A DNA stretch of 64,000 bases from Pyrinomonadaceae bacterium (GTDB lineage: Bacteria > Acidobacteriota > Blastocatellia > Pyrinomonadales > Pyrinomonadaceae): assembly GCA_014534425.1 (NCBI GenBank), contig JACVRN010000006.1:1-64000 (forward strand). The letters run 5' to 3'. Each line of letters begins with the position of its first letter. Positions within the stretch are counted from its first letter, which is position 1. Shown here in pieces: positions 1 to 9,591 of this stretch. The translations under genes were made by a program, and so were the position numbers. The notes beneath the pieces are model-generated. The model had not been told where the DNA came from and made no database searches. It saw only the letters and a list, made by a program, of their open reading frames with translations.

Positions 1-1
1 G

Positions 2-895
2 ACCGTGGCCGAGAGCGAGGACTTAGACCTCCTGCACGTGCACTACGCCATCCCACACTCCATCAGCGCCATCCTGGCGCGCGAGTCTTTGAAGCCCTCC
101 CGCCGCCTGCCCGTGATTACAACCCTTCACGGCACGGACATCACTCTCGTGGGCGCAGACCGCTCCTACCTGCCCATTACCCGCTACGGCATAGCGCAGT
201 CCGACGGCGTGACGGCCATCTCTCATTACCTGAAACGCGAGACTATAGAGACTTTTCATTTCGACCGCATAGAGGTTATACCGAACTTCATCTGCGGCTC
301 CGATTACCAGCGCCGCCCCAATGAGGCTTTGCGTAGAGAGCTTGCGCCCGCAGGCGAGCCGCTCTTGGTTCACGTCTCAAACTTTCGTCCCGTCAAGCGC
401 CCGATTGATTGCGTAGAGATTCTCGCGCGCGTGAGAGAGCAAGGCGTTCAGGCGCGGCTTGCTATGGTCGGTGACGGGCCAGAGCGCGTCAACGCAGAGC
501 ACCGCGCACGCTGCCTCGGCGTCTCCGAACATTGCTCGTTCGTGGGCAAGCAACCGAAGATTATAGATTACCTCTCGGTCGCAGACCTGCTACTGCTTCC
601 TTCCGAGCAGGAATCCTTCGGCCTCGCCGCCCTCGAAGCTATGGCCTGCGAGGTTCCCGTCATAGCCTCGCGCGTAGGCGGCATCCCCGAAGTCATAACC
701 GACGGCTTGACGGGCTGTTTGAGCGAAGTGGGCGACGTTGAAAAGATGAGCGCAGATGCCGCGCTCCTTCTGAAAGACGAGCGGGCCAGGCGAGAGATGG
801 GCCAGCGCGCACGCGAGTCCGCCGTCTCTCGCTACAGCACAGACTTGGTTATTCCCCAATACGTGAATTTTTATGAGCGCATCCTCGCAGGCTAA
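2..895 (+). CDS. bshA: BshA, N-acetyl-alpha-D-glucosaminyl L-malate synthase (5' truncated)
   Basis: GT4 glycosyltransferase that joins GlcNAc from UDP-GlcNAc to L-malate, the first step of bacillithiol synthesis in the cytoplasm. The frame is open at the left edge, and about 80 N-terminal residues of a usual ~375-residue BshA are missing, so the GTG at position 5 is probably internal. Hallmarks visible are [45 protein letters not shown] and the nucleotide-sugar site [20 protein letters not shown] followed by GGIPEVI. Overlaps nth by 23 bases, suggesting a shared transcript. Assignment to BshA rather than another GT4 rests on the AIPHSISA and HGTDIT blocks, which are characteristic of the family. 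Confidence 0.93.
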   Translation, partial: TVAESEDLDLLHVHYAIPHSISAILARESLKPSRRLPVITTLHGTDITLVGADRSYLPITRYGIAQSDGVTAISHYLKRETIETFHFDRIEVIPNFICGSDYQRRPNEALRRELAPAGEPLLVHVSNFRPVKRPIDCVEILARVREQGVQARLAMVGDGPERVNAEHRARCLGVSEHCSFVGKQPKIIDYLSVADLLLLPSEQESFGLAALEAMACEVPVIASRVGGIPEVITDGLTGCLSEVGDVEKMSADAALLLKDERARREMGQRARESAVSRYSTDLVIPQYVNFYERILAG

Positions 896-1583
896 AGCCG
901 CACAGGCCAGGACGGAAGAGTTCCAAACCGACAAGCCCGTGCATTACATTGTGCAGAATCTTGAGCGGGCCTACGGAGTGCCTGAAAATGAGCGCTCGTC
1001 CGACCCCCTGGATATGCTCGTCAAAATCATTCTCTCGCAGGCCACGTCCGACACCAACAGCCACCGCACCTTCGCCGCGCTCAAAAAGCGCTTTCCCACC
1101 TGGGACGCTGCCCTTCGAGCGCGCACAGCCACAATCGCGGACACGATTCGCTCCGGCGGCCTCGCCAATCAAAAAGCGCAGGTCATCAAAGACATACTGC
1201 GCCAGATAAAGCAGGAGCACGGCACACTCGATTTAAGCTTCCTGCATGATTTCGATGAAGAAGCGGCCATCAATTATCTCAAACAGTTTCGCGGCATAGG
1301 CCCCAAGACCATAGCCTGCACGCTCCTCTTTGCCTGCCGCAAAGAGGTCTTTCCCCTCGACACGCACATCTTCCGAGTGCTTCGCCGCGTCGGCCTCATC
1401 CCACAAAAATGCACAGACCAGCGCGCACACCAGATAATGAACCGCACAGTCCCTAAGAGAAAGTTCTACTCCTTCCACGTCAACTTAATAAGGCATGGCC
1501 GCGCCATCTGCCGCCCACGCGAACCCCTGTGCGAGCGCTGCCCCATCGTCGAATACTGCGATTACGGGCAGACGGTGATATAG
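873..1583 (+). CDS. nth: Endonuclease III (HhH-GPD DNA glycosylase/AP lyase)
   Basis: Base-excision repair enzyme that removes oxidised pyrimidines and nicks the resulting abasic site. At 236 residues it is slightly longer than E. coli Nth (211) because of an N-terminal tail. The helix-hairpin-helix reads RGIGPKTIA with the catalytic-type Lys, followed by PLDTHIFRVLRR with the catalytic Asp. The C-terminal 4Fe-4S loop has the standard C-X6-C-X2-C-X5-C spacing (CRPREPLCERCPIVEYC). The ATG lies inside the end of bshA, so translation may be coupled. It converges on the pyruvate kinase gene, with 14 bases between the stops. Confidence 0.93.
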   Translation: MSASSQAKAAQARTEEFQTDKPVHYIVQNLERAYGVPENERSSDPLDMLVKIILSQATSDTNSHRTFAALKKRFPTWDAALRARTATIADTIRSGGLANQKAQVIKDILRQIKQEHGTLDLSFLHDFDEEAAINYLKQFRGIGPKTIACTLLFACRKEVFPLDTHIFRVLRRVGLIPQKCTDQRAHQIMNRTVPKRKFYSFHVNLIRHGRAICRPREPLCERCPIVEYCDYGQTVI

Positions 1584-1597
1584 GAAACTACGCGCGG

Positions 1598-3664
1598 TTA
1601 AGGCTGCGCGGCCTGCTCGTCTTCGTCCGACAGCTTTCTCATCTGTATGAGATTGGTGGAGCCAGGCGTGCCCAGGCGCGTGCCCGCAGTGAAGATGATG
1701 GTGCGCCCTTCTCCCAGTTGCGCGCTCAGGTATTCGTCTTTAACAATCTCGTTTTTGCACTTCTCAAAGATACCGTCCGTGCCCTTGGACTTCTTTACCT
1801 TGCCTACGCAAAGCGGCAGGACGCCGTAGCTGACGACGAGCTTTCGGGTGTTGGCATTGTCGTGCGCCGCGCCCACCAGCACCACCGTTGGGCGAAGGCG
1901 TGAAATCATGCGAACGGTGCGGCCCGAAGTCGTGGCAGCGATAATGCCTCCGACATCTTCGCTCTCGCTAATCAGACAGGTCGCCTGCGTGATGCTGTCT
2001 GTGGTGGTTTGAAGATCGGCTTTCCTCAATTTCTCTTCGTAGAGTTCCCTGCGCCACCTGATGCGCTTAACTTCCGCCGCATAATTCTCGATTGCTGCGA
2101 ACCTGTGCTTCAGGAAGGAATCTATTCTCTCGAAGCGGCGTATGTCCTGATTGACACGATCCGTCTCATCCTTGAGGAACTCTTCAAAGCGAAGGCGTGT
2201 TATCTTGCGCCTCAAATCCTTTCTCATGTCCTGTCCCTCAAAATAGAGTTCCGCCTGGATGGCTATGCTAATCATCTTCTCTATGGCGGGGATGGGATGA
2301 TTGCCGTCGGCTGTCTCCTCGGACATCATCACGGCGTCGCTGCCGTCGAGGATAGCGTTGAAGACATCCGTGCCTTCGGCGCGCGTAGGCTCTATGCTCC
2401 TAGTCATACTGCTCAACATTTGCGTGGCCGTAATCACAGGCTTGCCCCGCTTGTTGCAAAGCCGTATGAGTCCCTTCTGCATGGTAGGGACTTTCTCTAT
2501 GTCAACCTGCAAGCCAAGGTCGCCGCGCGCGACCATGATGCCGTCTGCTATGTCCAGAATGTATTCCCGGTTATCAAAGCCCTTCTGGGTCTCGATTTTG
2601 GCAATGACAGAGGGAGCCATAAGACGCACATCTTCCTCTGCTACGCCCAGGTCTATGAGCTTCGTCTCTATGTATTCCTTGATACGCAGAACGTCGTCGG
2701 CTGTCTGAGCGAACGAGAGCGCGACAAAGGCTACGACAGGATTCTTCTCGCGCCCGCGATGCTCATACTCTGCCTCAAGCAACTCGTTCAGCTTAATCTG
2801 GTCTTCCTCCGTGAAAGAGGGAACGTCAAAGTGAACGTCCCGTATGGTGAAGCCTTTCTTCTTATCTATGATGAACTCGGAGGCTGCGGCAGTGCCGGTC
2901 TGCTCTGTCCTGATGGAAACCACCTCGCATTCCAAGGTTGTGCCAGAGACGTTGAAAGTCTCAGGGATGACTTTCATGAAGACTTCGCCGTCGCCTACGG
3001 CAACTATCACGTCCTCGTTACCGGCGAGCTTCGACTTAATCTTCTGCATGATGGACTGTAGCGGGCTGACGTTCGTTTGAGCCGAGACGAAGCCCATGCC
3101 CAGAATATTCTCTATGAGCTTCCTGAATTTGTCCTCGTCCATGTCGTCGTTTTTTATCTTGCGCGGGTTAGGCACTTTGACGCGCTTGATGGAGTTGACG
3201 AGGCCCGTTTCGAGCGGCTCATCGTTGAGGAAGACCGTAGCCCTGTCGCTGCCCTTGACGACATCGTGGAAATGCACGACGAACTTTCCGCCCACGCGAA
3301 AGACCATAGGCTCAAGCGGGTGAAACCTTATCTTCGGCCCCGGCAGGTCTGCGAGAATGGCAATCTTCTTACGGTGACGATTGCTCTTCTCACACGCACG
3401 AATGGCTCTTTTGATATTTTTGAAGGCGTCGGCGATTGCTCCGGGTTCGGGATGGCTGAGGTTGAGGCGTATGACATCCACTCCATGCTCGTAGAACTGG
3501 TGTATGACATTGCCTATGCCGCCTCTTCTCGGCGTGAGGCCGAGCTTTCTGTAGAGTTCCAGCCCTCCGAGCGTCGCCACGATTTTAGTCTTGAGGACGT
3601 GCTCTTCTTCATCCTTGTGTGGAGCCTTTATGACTCTGCCATGCTTAAAATCGTAGACGGACAT
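1598..3664 (-). CDS. pyk: Pyruvate kinase, enlarged form with two inserts
   Basis: Glycolytic enzyme making pyruvate and ATP from phosphoenolpyruvate and ADP. The start chosen is the ATG at 3664, behind a strong GGAGGAG; an upstream ATG at 3811 in frame has no such site. The product is 688 residues, against about 470 for typical bacterial enzymes. Core motifs are present: RLNLSHPEPG (66-75), the AKIE catalytic Lys (K356), MVARGDLG (377-384), ATQML (413-417) and PTRAE (426-430), with a C-terminal domain ending in GTPGSTNLI. Two regions are unusual: a stretch of about 120 residues (155-275) where the B domain should be, and a charged, probably coiled-coil insert of about 70 residues (480-550) between the barrel and the C-terminal domain. 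The family call is firm; altered regulation is inference. Confidence 0.9.
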   Translation of the reverse strand: MSVYDFKHGRVIKAPHKDEEEHVLKTKIVATLGGLELYRKLGLTPRRGGIGNVIHQFYEHGVDVIRLNLSHPEPGAIADAFKNIKRAIRACEKSNRHRKKIAILADLPGPKIRFHPLEPMVFRVGGKFVVHFHDVVKGSDRATVFLNDEPLETGLVNSIKRVKVPNPRKIKNDDMDEDKFRKLIENILGMGFVSAQTNVSPLQSIMQKIKSKLAGNEDVIVAVGDGEVFMKVIPETFNVSGTTLECEVVSIRTEQTGTAAASEFIIDKKKGFTIRDVHFDVPSFTEEDQIKLNELLEAEYEHRGREKNPVVAFVALSFAQTADDVLRIKEYIETKLIDLGVAEEDVRLMAPSVIAKIETQKGFDNREYILDIADGIMVARGDLGLQVDIEKVPTMQKGLIRLCNKRGKPVITATQMLSSMTRSIEPTRAEGTDVFNAILDGSDAVMMSEETADGNHPIPAIEKMISIAIQAELYFEGQDMRKDLRRKITRLRFEEFLKDETDRVNQDIRRFERIDSFLKHRFAAIENYAAEVKRIRWRRELYEEKLRKADLQTTTDSITQATCLISESEDVGGIIAATTSGRTVRMISRLRPTVVLVGAAHDNANTRKLVVSYGVLPLCVGKVKKSKGTDGIFEKCKNEIVKDEYLSAQLGEGRTIIFTAGTRLGTPGSTNLIQMRKLSDEDEQAAQP

Positions 3665-3917
3665 GATTGCTCCTCCATTGATACGGTTGCCAACGAACGT
3701 CCCACGATAAAGGAAGCGCGAATGAGGCGCGGGCGAGGAGATTGAGCTACAAGTAAGAGAGGCGCTTTGCCGACCCTGTTCTGAAGGGCGTAAATCTATC
3801 CCGGCAGACAAATCAGTGTCAAGCTATTTACTTCGGCGCTCATAGCATTTTAGATTTGGGAGTGGAATGAATGTCTTGATAGGCTGGAATCCCGAACAGT
3901 TAATCTAAAATCAGTTT

Positions 3918-4388
3918 ATGCCTTATCTGATAGATGGCAACAACGTGATGGCGCAGCGCGTCGGCTGGCACAGGGACAAGAGTGCCGCGCGGCGCAGGCT
4001 GCTGGACGAAGTGGCGGCGTTTGCCGAACAGAAACGTGTGAAGGCGACGGTCGTGTTCGACGGCGCGCCGGAAGAGTTTTTCAAAGACGGCTCAAGCTAC
4101 AAGGGCGTGAAGCTCTTTTACGCGGAGCGCGGTTCGAATGCGGACGAGCGTATCAAAGCGATGGTCGAAGCCTCGCGCGAGCGGCGCACCCTCATAGTAG
4201 TAACTTCCGACCGCGCCTTAGCCGCATACGTGCAAAGGTGCGGCGCGCAAACCCTTCGCTCCGGCGAATTCCGCCAACGCCTAGACGAACTCGCAGACGA
4301 CAAGCCTCCGGCGGAAGAGCAAGACACGGTTCCCGACGCGGAGATGAAAAACTGGATGCGCTACTTCGGCGTAGAAGAAGACGAGTAA
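3918..4388 (+). CDS. YacP-like NYN domain protein (predicted RNase)
   Basis: A 156-residue protein with a PIN-like NYN fold. It opens with YLIDGNNVM and then shows VVFDGAP, SNADERI and VVTSDRALA, which place the acidic residues expected for metal-dependent RNA cleavage. The C-terminal 40 residues are acidic and probably flexible. The family includes B. subtilis Rae1/YacP, a ribosome-associated endoribonuclease, but that specific role is not shown here. No clear Shine-Dalgarno is visible before the ATG. It is divergent from pyk; the 250 bases between them presumably hold both promoters. Confidence 0.8.
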   Translation: MPYLIDGNNVMAQRVGWHRDKSAARRRLLDEVAAFAEQKRVKATVVFDGAPEEFFKDGSSYKGVKLFYAERGSNADERIKAMVEASRERRTLIVVTSDRALAAYVQRCGAQTLRSGEFRQRLDELADDKPPAEEQDTVPDAEMKNWMRYFGVEEDE

Positions 4389-4395
4389 AGCAGTC

Positions 4396-4463
4396 AGCAA
4401 TCAGCATTCAGCCGTCAGCAAAAGCAAGCTCTTCTTCTTGCTGACGGCTGAATGCTGATTGCT
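4396..4463. repeat. Heptamer-array inverted repeat, copy A1
   Basis: A perfect 26-bp inverted repeat (left arm 4396-4421, right arm 4438-4463) around a 16-base loop. Each arm is a tandem run of 7-base units with a constant TCAGC and two variable bases; on the right arm this reads NNGCTGA. It lies between the convergent ends of the NYN gene and the FKBP gene, where it could also act as a bidirectional stop signal. The loop AAGCAAGCTCTTCTTC is nearly identical in copy A2 at 7373. Confidence 0.9.
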
Positions 4464-4468
4464 TCTTG

Positions 4469-4903
4469 TTACTGTTTTACGTTGACGAGCTTGAGGTCAA
4501 AGATGAGCTTTTGGCCTGCAAGCGGGTGGTTGGCGTCGATGGTTATGGATTCGTCTGTGACTTCCGTAATGGTGACGGGGATTTCGTTGCCGTCGGGCAG
4601 TTGCAGCCCCAGGCGCATGCCGACTTCCGGCTCTCTGTCCAGGTTAATACCGCCGCGCGGGACTGCCTGAATGAGCGCTTCAACACGCTGGCCGTAGGCG
4701 TCCGCAGGCTCAATCTCTATGGTCTTCTCATCGCCCACCGTCATGCCGTTGACGCCTTCGTCAAATCCCTGTATGACCTGCCCTGAGCCTACTTCAAACT
4801 CAAGCGGCTCGCCGCCTTCGGAAGAATCGAAGACCTCTCCGCTCTCCAACCTGCCCGTGTAATGAACATAGGCGGTGTCGCCTTTTTTCGCTTGCTCTGG
4901 CAT
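4469..4903 (-). CDS. FKBP-type peptidyl-prolyl cis-trans isomerase (SlyD-like)
   Basis: Cytoplasmic prolyl isomerase and chaperone of the SlyD branch. Start set at the ATG at 4903 (MPEQAKKGD), which follows AAGGAG, giving 144 residues; the open frame continues upstream without an initiation site. Visible motifs are VHYTGRLESGEVFDSS, GQVIQGFDEGV, an insert-in-flap region with PADAYGQR, and the SlyD signature DANHPLAGQKLIFDL. It lacks the metal-binding His/Cys-rich tail of E. coli SlyD, so nickel delivery is not supported. No signal peptide. Confidence 0.92.
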   Translation of the reverse strand: MPEQAKKGDTAYVHYTGRLESGEVFDSSEGGEPLEFEVGSGQVIQGFDEGVNGMTVGDEKTIEIEPADAYGQRVEALIQAVPRGGINLDREPEVGMRLGLQLPDGNEIPVTITEVTDESITIDANHPLAGQKLIFDLKLVNVKQ

Positions 4904-5006
4904 TATTACTCCTTCCAGCTTGTTGATGATTAGAGGCAAAGCATCGCACATCAATCTGGAAAAATCCAGCCGACTCCTCAATGAGTAACGGCTCAGTTTA
5001 ATGCTA

Positions 5007-5099
5007 AGGAAGAAATTAACAGGGATGGACAGGATAAGCAGGATAAAGAAAAAAGAATTGCTTCTTCTTTTATCCTGTCCATCCTGTTTGAATCTTCCT
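5007..5099. repeat. Long palindromic repeat, copy B1
   Basis: Arms AACAGGGATGGACAGGATAA (5018-5037) and its near-complement at 5070-5088 differ by one bulged G. An outer 7-bp pair AGGAAGA/TCTTCCT (5007-5013 and 5093-5099) extends the stem. It sits between the divergent FKBP and VWFA genes, 38 bases before the latter. Related copies lie at 16065 (half), 45512 and 52661. Confidence 0.9.
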
Positions 5100-5137
5100 C
5101 GCATTAATTGAAGCGTAGAGTCAGGAGGCGATAGATA

Positions 5138-7363
5138 ATGAAACGTTCCTCGCTTGCATCTCTTCTTATATTCTCCTTCTTCGCCACGGCCTTCGGGCAG
5201 ACTCCCGTTCAGCAAACACCGGAACCCCAGACGGATCAGGACGAGGTTGTGCGTATCACTACCAACCTTGTGCAGGTCGACGCGGTAGTGACGGACAAAA
5301 AGGGGAATCCGGTCACAGACCTCAAGCCGGAGGATTTCGAGATTACGGAAGATGGCCGCGCGCAGGCAATAACCAATCTCTCCTACATCTCCACTCCTAC
5401 GGCGACGACAACTACTTTAAGAGCGCCCGCAAGCGTTGAAAGAAACGCTCCGCCCGCGCCGCCCGTGCGCCTTCGCCCGGAACAGGTGCGGCGCACTATG
5501 GCGCTGGTGGTGGATGACCTTGGCCTCTCTTTCCAGAGCGTCTACTACGTTCGACGCGCGCTCAAGAAATTCGTGGAAGAGCAGATGCAGTCGGGCGACC
5601 TCGTAGCCATCATTCGCACGGGCGGCGGCATAGGAGTGCTTCAGCAATTTACTTCCGACAAGCGGCAACTCTATGCGGCCATAGAGCGCATTCGCTGGAA
5701 CATGCTTGGGCGCGGAGGCGTGGGCGCGTTCGCTCCCATAGAGGGCAACACCGCGAACGAGGACGAGGCGACGGATGAAGAAGCCGCCAGTTCCGGTGCC
5801 AACAGGGCAAAGGATGATTTGGACGAGTTCCGTTCTGAAATCTTTGCCGTAGGCACGCTCGGCGCAGTTAATTACATAGTGCGCGGCCTGAGAGACTTGC
5901 CGGGCCGCAAATCCGTGCTGCTCATCTCGGACGGCTTTCGCATCTTTAATCGCAATAACGATAACCGCAGAGTCTTGGAAGCCCTGCGGCGGCTGACAGA
6001 CCTTGCGAATCGCGCCTCCGTAGTCATCTACACTATGGACGCGCGAGGGCTGCAAACCCTTGGGCTGACGGCAGCCGACGATGTTTCCGAGCTTTCATCA
6101 GAGCAGGTGGAACAGCGATTGAGCGACAGGCGTGACGAGTTGTTCGAGACTCAAACCGGCCTTATATATTTAGCTCAGCAGACGGGCGGCTTCAACATTC
6201 GCAACAGCAACGACCTCAACGCAGGCATACGACGAGTGATTGAAGACCAGCGCGGCTATTATCTAATAGGCTATCGCCCGGACGAATCCACCTTTGACCC
6301 GAAGACGGGGCAGCGCCGCTTTCATAAAATCAACGTCCGTGTAAAACGGCCCGGCCTTCAGGTTCGCTCACGCGCGGGCTTTTACGGCATCACTGACGAG
6401 CGCGCGGTGCCGGAGCGTCGCACGCGCGAACAGCAGTTGAACGCCGCGCTCATTTCGCCTTTCAACTCAAACGCCATAGACATACGGCTGACCTCGCTCT
6501 TCGGCAACCACCCGCGCGCAGGCTCCTACATGCGCTCGCTTCTTTACATAGACGCCAGCGACCTGAGCTTTACTGAGGAGGCGGACGGCTGGCACAAGAC
6601 TGTGATTGACGTGGTGGCGCTGACCTTCGGCGACAACGGGCAGGTGATTGACCAGGTGAACAGGACGCAGACCGTTCGAGTGCGCGGGAACACCTTCCAG
6701 AACGTGATGAAAAACGGGCTGGTCTACGTTCTCAACGTGCCTGTGAAGAAGGCTGGCGCGTACCAGTTGCGCGTGGCCGTGCGCGACGCCGCAACGGAAC
6801 AGGTAGGCTCTGCCAGCCAGTTCGTAGAAGTTCCAGACCTCTCAAAGAATCGCCTCACGCTCTCAGGGATTGTCGTCAACGGTTACGAGCCTAAGACCGC
6901 ACAGGCCGGAGCGCCTTCTTCACAAACGGGGACGCAGCCTTCACAGGCGACGACGCCTTCCAACGGCGCAGCGCGCTCTGTAGCAAGCGGCGCAGAGGGC
7001 GCGCAGGAAGAGCTTGACCCGCAGGCGGGAGCCGCCGTGCGCCATTTTCGTCACGGCATGGTGATGAACTACGGCTACATGATTTACAACGCGCAAGCTG
7101 ACAAGGCCACGCGCCGCCCTCAACTTGAGACGCAAATTCGCATCTTCCGCGAAGGCCAACTGGTCTTCACAGGAAAGGTGCAGCCCCTGGACATAAACGG
7201 CCAGTCAGACCTCGCGCGCCTTGCTGCGGGCGGCGCTCTGCGCTTAGGCTCCGACATGCCGCCCGGCGAATACGTTCTACAGGTCATAGTCAGAGACCTT
7301 TTGACCAAAGACGCCAAGCGCCGCACCGCCACGCAATGGATTGATTTTGAAATAGTGAAATAA
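5138..7363 (+). CDS. Secreted VWFA-related protein (acidobacterial family)
   Basis: A 741-residue exported protein with a signal peptide (MKRSSLASLLIFSFFATAFG). The N-terminal block DEVVRITTNLVQVDAVVTDK and GNPVTDLKPEDFEITEDG is the hallmark of the VWFA-related family that is expanded in Acidobacteria. A von Willebrand A-like domain follows from about residue 120 (TMALVVDDLGLS in the MIDAS position, then VLLISDGFRIF). The C-terminal third is beta-rich and contains a Ser/Thr/Gln-rich linker around residues 590-620. AGGAGG precedes the ATG by nine bases. The molecular role is unknown; the domain usually mediates protein or surface interactions. Confidence 0.88.
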   Translation: MKRSSLASLLIFSFFATAFGQTPVQQTPEPQTDQDEVVRITTNLVQVDAVVTDKKGNPVTDLKPEDFEITEDGRAQAITNLSYISTPTATTTTLRAPASVERNAPPAPPVRLRPEQVRRTMALVVDDLGLSFQSVYYVRRALKKFVEEQMQSGDLVAIIRTGGGIGVLQQFTSDKRQLYAAIERIRWNMLGRGGVGAFAPIEGNTANEDEATDEEAASSGANRAKDDLDEFRSEIFAVGTLGAVNYIVRGLRDLPGRKSVLLISDGFRIFNRNNDNRRVLEALRRLTDLANRASVVIYTMDARGLQTLGLTAADDVSELSSEQVEQRLSDRRDELFETQTGLIYLAQQTGGFNIRNSNDLNAGIRRVIEDQRGYYLIGYRPDESTFDPKTGQRRFHKINVRVKRPGLQVRSRAGFYGITDERAVPERRTREQQLNAALISPFNSNAIDIRLTSLFGNHPRAGSYMRSLLYIDASDLSFTEEADGWHKTVIDVVALTFGDNGQVIDQVNRTQTVRVRGNTFQNVMKNGLVYVLNVPVKKAGAYQLRVAVRDAATEQVGSASQFVEVPDLSKNRLTLSGIVVNGYEPKTAQAGAPSSQTGTQPSQATTPSNGAARSVASGAEGAQEELDPQAGAAVRHFRHGMVMNYGYMIYNAQADKATRRPQLETQIRIFREGQLVFTGKVQPLDINGQSDLARLAAGGALRLGSDMPPGEYVLQVIVRDLLTKDAKRRTATQWIDFEIVK

Positions 7364-7372
7364 AGCAGTGAC

Positions 7373-7442
7373 AAGCAATCAGCAGTCAGCATAAGCAAGC
7401 TCTTCTTCTTGCTGATAGCTGACGGCTGATGGCTGATTGCTT
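7373..7442. repeat. Heptamer-array inverted repeat, copy A2
   Basis: Outer arms AAGCAATCAGC (7373-7383) and GCTGATTGCTT (7432-7442). The right arm carries four consecutive NNGCTGA heptamers. It shares the AAGCAAGCTCTTCTTCTTGCTGA core with copy A1. It ends nine bases before the selB start codon and occupies the place where a ribosome binding site would be expected. Confidence 0.88.
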
Positions 7443-7451
7443 TTAGTTTTT

Positions 7452-9371
7452 ATGCGTTCTGTCATCATAGGCACAGCCGGACACATTGACCATGGGAAGA
7501 CTGCGCTGGTGCGCGCTCTGACGGGCGTGGATGCGGACAGGCTGCCGGAAGAGAAGCGCCGTGGGATTACCATTGACCTTGGGTTCGCCGAGCTTGACCT
7601 CGGAGATGTGAGCGCGAGTTTCGTGGACGTGCCGGGGCACGAGCGCTTCGTCAAGAACATGCTGGCGGGCGCGCACGGAATTGATTTGGTGGCGCTCGTG
7701 ATAGCGGCGGACGAAGGCGTCATGCCGCAGACGCGCGAGCATTTTGACATCTGCCGACTGCTGGGTGTGAAGGCCGGACTGGTTGTCATCACCAAACGCG
7801 ATGCGGTTGACGAAGAACTGCTCAGCCTGGTCGAGCTTGAAGCCATAGAACTCGTCAAAGACTCTTTTCTTGAAGGCGCGCCCATCATGGCCGTCAGCGC
7901 TCGTACGGGCGAGGGACTCGAAGAGCTTAAAAGCGAGTTGCACAAAGCGGCGCTACGGGTTCCCGCGCGTCCGCAGGAATCCGGCGCGCGGCTTCCCGTC
8001 GACAGGGCCTTTACCATGCGAGGCTTCGGCGCGGTCGTCACGGGCACGCTCGTCGCCGGAGAGATTTCGGAAGGCGACGAGCTTGAGTTGTTGCCTGTGG
8101 GCAAGCGCGTTCGCGTGCGCGGCCTTCAGGTTCACGGCAAGGCCGTGGAGCGTGCGGGCGCGGGCGAGCGCACGGCCATCAATCTGGGCGGAGTCGAGAC
8201 GGGCGAGATTGAGCGTGGGATGGTTCTAGCAGTTGTGGGCAGACTGCGCGCGACGCAGATTATTGATGCGCGCATTGACGTGCTTGAGAGCGCGCCCAGG
8301 GCCTTGCGCTCGCGTGCGCGCGTGCGTGTTCACCTGGGCGCGTCGGAAGTGCTGGCCCGGCTGCGCGTGCTTGATGAAACGGGCGCGATTGAGCCGGGCC
8401 GGGAGGGCTTCGCGCAGTTGCGTCTGGAGTCGCCCGTGGTGGCCGTAAGCGGCGAGCGCTTTATCATACGCTCCTATTCGCCGCAGCAGACGGTCGCGGG
8501 CGGACTCGTCCTTGACCCTTTAGCGGCGCGCTCGCGCGGTCGCATGACGGACGAGACGCGCGCTCGTCTTGAGCTTCTCATGAGCGGCGACCACGCAGCG
8601 CGTTTGATAGCCTTCGTAGAGACGGCCAGAGAGCAGGGCCTTCGTCGCGCAGACATACTGGCGCGCACGGGCTGGCTGGACGAAGTTTTTGAAGATGCGC
8701 TGAGAGCGGCGGAGAAAGAGCGCGGCGCGGTCGTGGAAGCCGAGGGCGTGTACCTTTCGCGCAAGAGGTTCGAGCAACTGGCCGAGGGCGCGCTCGAAGA
8801 GGTTCGTTCTCATCACCGGCGCGAGCCTCTGTCTCGCGGCCTCTCGCGCGAGACTCTGCGCGAGCGCCGCTTCGCGCATCTGGCACCGGAAATCTTCCGC
8901 TCGGTTCTCTCTCACCTTGAGCGCAAGGGCGCGCTCGTTTCGGATAAAGAGTTGGTGAGCGATAGCTCGCACAGCCTCAACCTGTCGGACGAGGACATGG
9001 CGCTCAAGACCAGACTGGAGGCGATTTACAGAGAGGCCGGTTTGGAAGTCCCTCAGCTTGAAGAGGCGCTCCAGAGAGCTTCCGTGCAGAAGACCTCGCG
9101 CGAGCATGCGCGAAAGGTTCTGCAACTCCTGCTGGATTCGGGAACGCTCGTGCGCGTCTCCGCCGAGCTTCTCTTTCATCAGGAAGCGATTAGCAATCTG
9201 GTGGAAAAGCTTAGGCGCTACGGGGACGAGCACGCGCCGGAACGACTGATTGACGTTGCGGCCTTCAAGGATTTGGCCGGGGTCTCGCGCAAGTACGCCA
9301 TTCCGCTACTGGAGTATTTCGACCGCGAGCGCATCACGCGGCGCGCTGGCGACCGGCGAATTATCTCCTGA
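7452..9371 (+). CDS. selB: Selenocysteine-specific elongation factor SelB
   Basis: GTPase that carries Sec-tRNA(Sec) to in-frame UGA codons by binding the SECIS hairpin of selenoprotein mRNAs. Start set at the ATG at 7452 ([17 protein letters not shown]); the upstream TTG in frame lies inside a repeat. G motifs are GHIDHGKT (10-17), [17 protein letters not shown] (59-64) and TKRD (114-117). Domains 2 and 3 follow ([17 protein letters not shown]), and then a long C-terminus of winged helices that ends with [20 protein letters not shown], the usual SelB mRNA-binding tail. At 639 residues it matches the family. selA, selC and selD are not in the window. Confidence 0.94.
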   Translation: MRSVIIGTAGHIDHGKTALVRALTGVDADRLPEEKRRGITIDLGFAELDLGDVSASFVDVPGHERFVKNMLAGAHGIDLVALVIAADEGVMPQTREHFDICRLLGVKAGLVVITKRDAVDEELLSLVELEAIELVKDSFLEGAPIMAVSARTGEGLEELKSELHKAALRVPARPQESGARLPVDRAFTMRGFGAVVTGTLVAGEISEGDELELLPVGKRVRVRGLQVHGKAVERAGAGERTAINLGGVETGEIERGMVLAVVGRLRATQIIDARIDVLESAPRALRSRARVRVHLGASEVLARLRVLDETGAIEPGREGFAQLRLESPVVAVSGERFIIRSYSPQQTVAGGLVLDPLAARSRGRMTDETRARLELLMSGDHAARLIAFVETAREQGLRRADILARTGWLDEVFEDALRAAEKERGAVVEAEGVYLSRKRFEQLAEGALEEVRSHHRREPLSRGLSRETLRERRFAHLAPEIFRSVLSHLERKGALVSDKELVSDSSHSLNLSDEDMALKTRLEAIYREAGLEVPQLEEALQRASVQKTSREHARKVLQLLLDSGTLVRVSAELLFHQEAISNLVEKLRRYGDEHAPERLIDVAAFKDLAGVSRKYAIPLLEYFDRERITRRAGDRRIIS

Positions 9372-9448
9372 GATTATCGAAAATTCTTCATCTTTGCTCT
9401 TTACCTTTACCACGTCTTAGCGTTAACATGCTCCTTCAGAAACAGATA

Positions 9449-9511
9449 AGAGAGCGATGGCCTAGTCTTTCAGAATTGGGGAGAGGTATAAACCTGAAAG
9501 GGCCGCTCTCT
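9449..9511. other. Segmented inverted repeat downstream of selB
   Basis: Three collinear paired blocks: AGAGAGC with GCTCTCT, GGCC with GGCC, and CTTTCAG with CTGAAAG, around a 20-base loop. It lies 78 bases after the selB stop, with a weak T run (CTCTTTC) following. It could be a terminator or a structured RNA; nothing distinguishes these from sequence alone. Confidence 0.5.
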
Positions 9512-9591
9512 TTCGAGCAGTACGCCAGGCACTTAAGGCTTTTACGCGTTATCATTCTTCATCAAAAGGAAGCGAACGCCGGAGGTTCAAA

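Noticed and set aside
2009..3061. Long open frame of 350 codons on the plus strand inside pyk
   Set aside because: It is the antisense of the pyruvate kinase gene, without domain likeness or start signals.
3665..3811. N-terminal extension of pyruvate kinase from an in-frame ATG at 3811
   Set aside because: The extra 49 residues have no family likeness and no ribosome binding site, whereas the ATG at 3664 has GGAGGAG.
4396..4463. CRISPR array
   Set aside because: Units are 7 bases with no spacers and form inverted arms; no cas gene is present.
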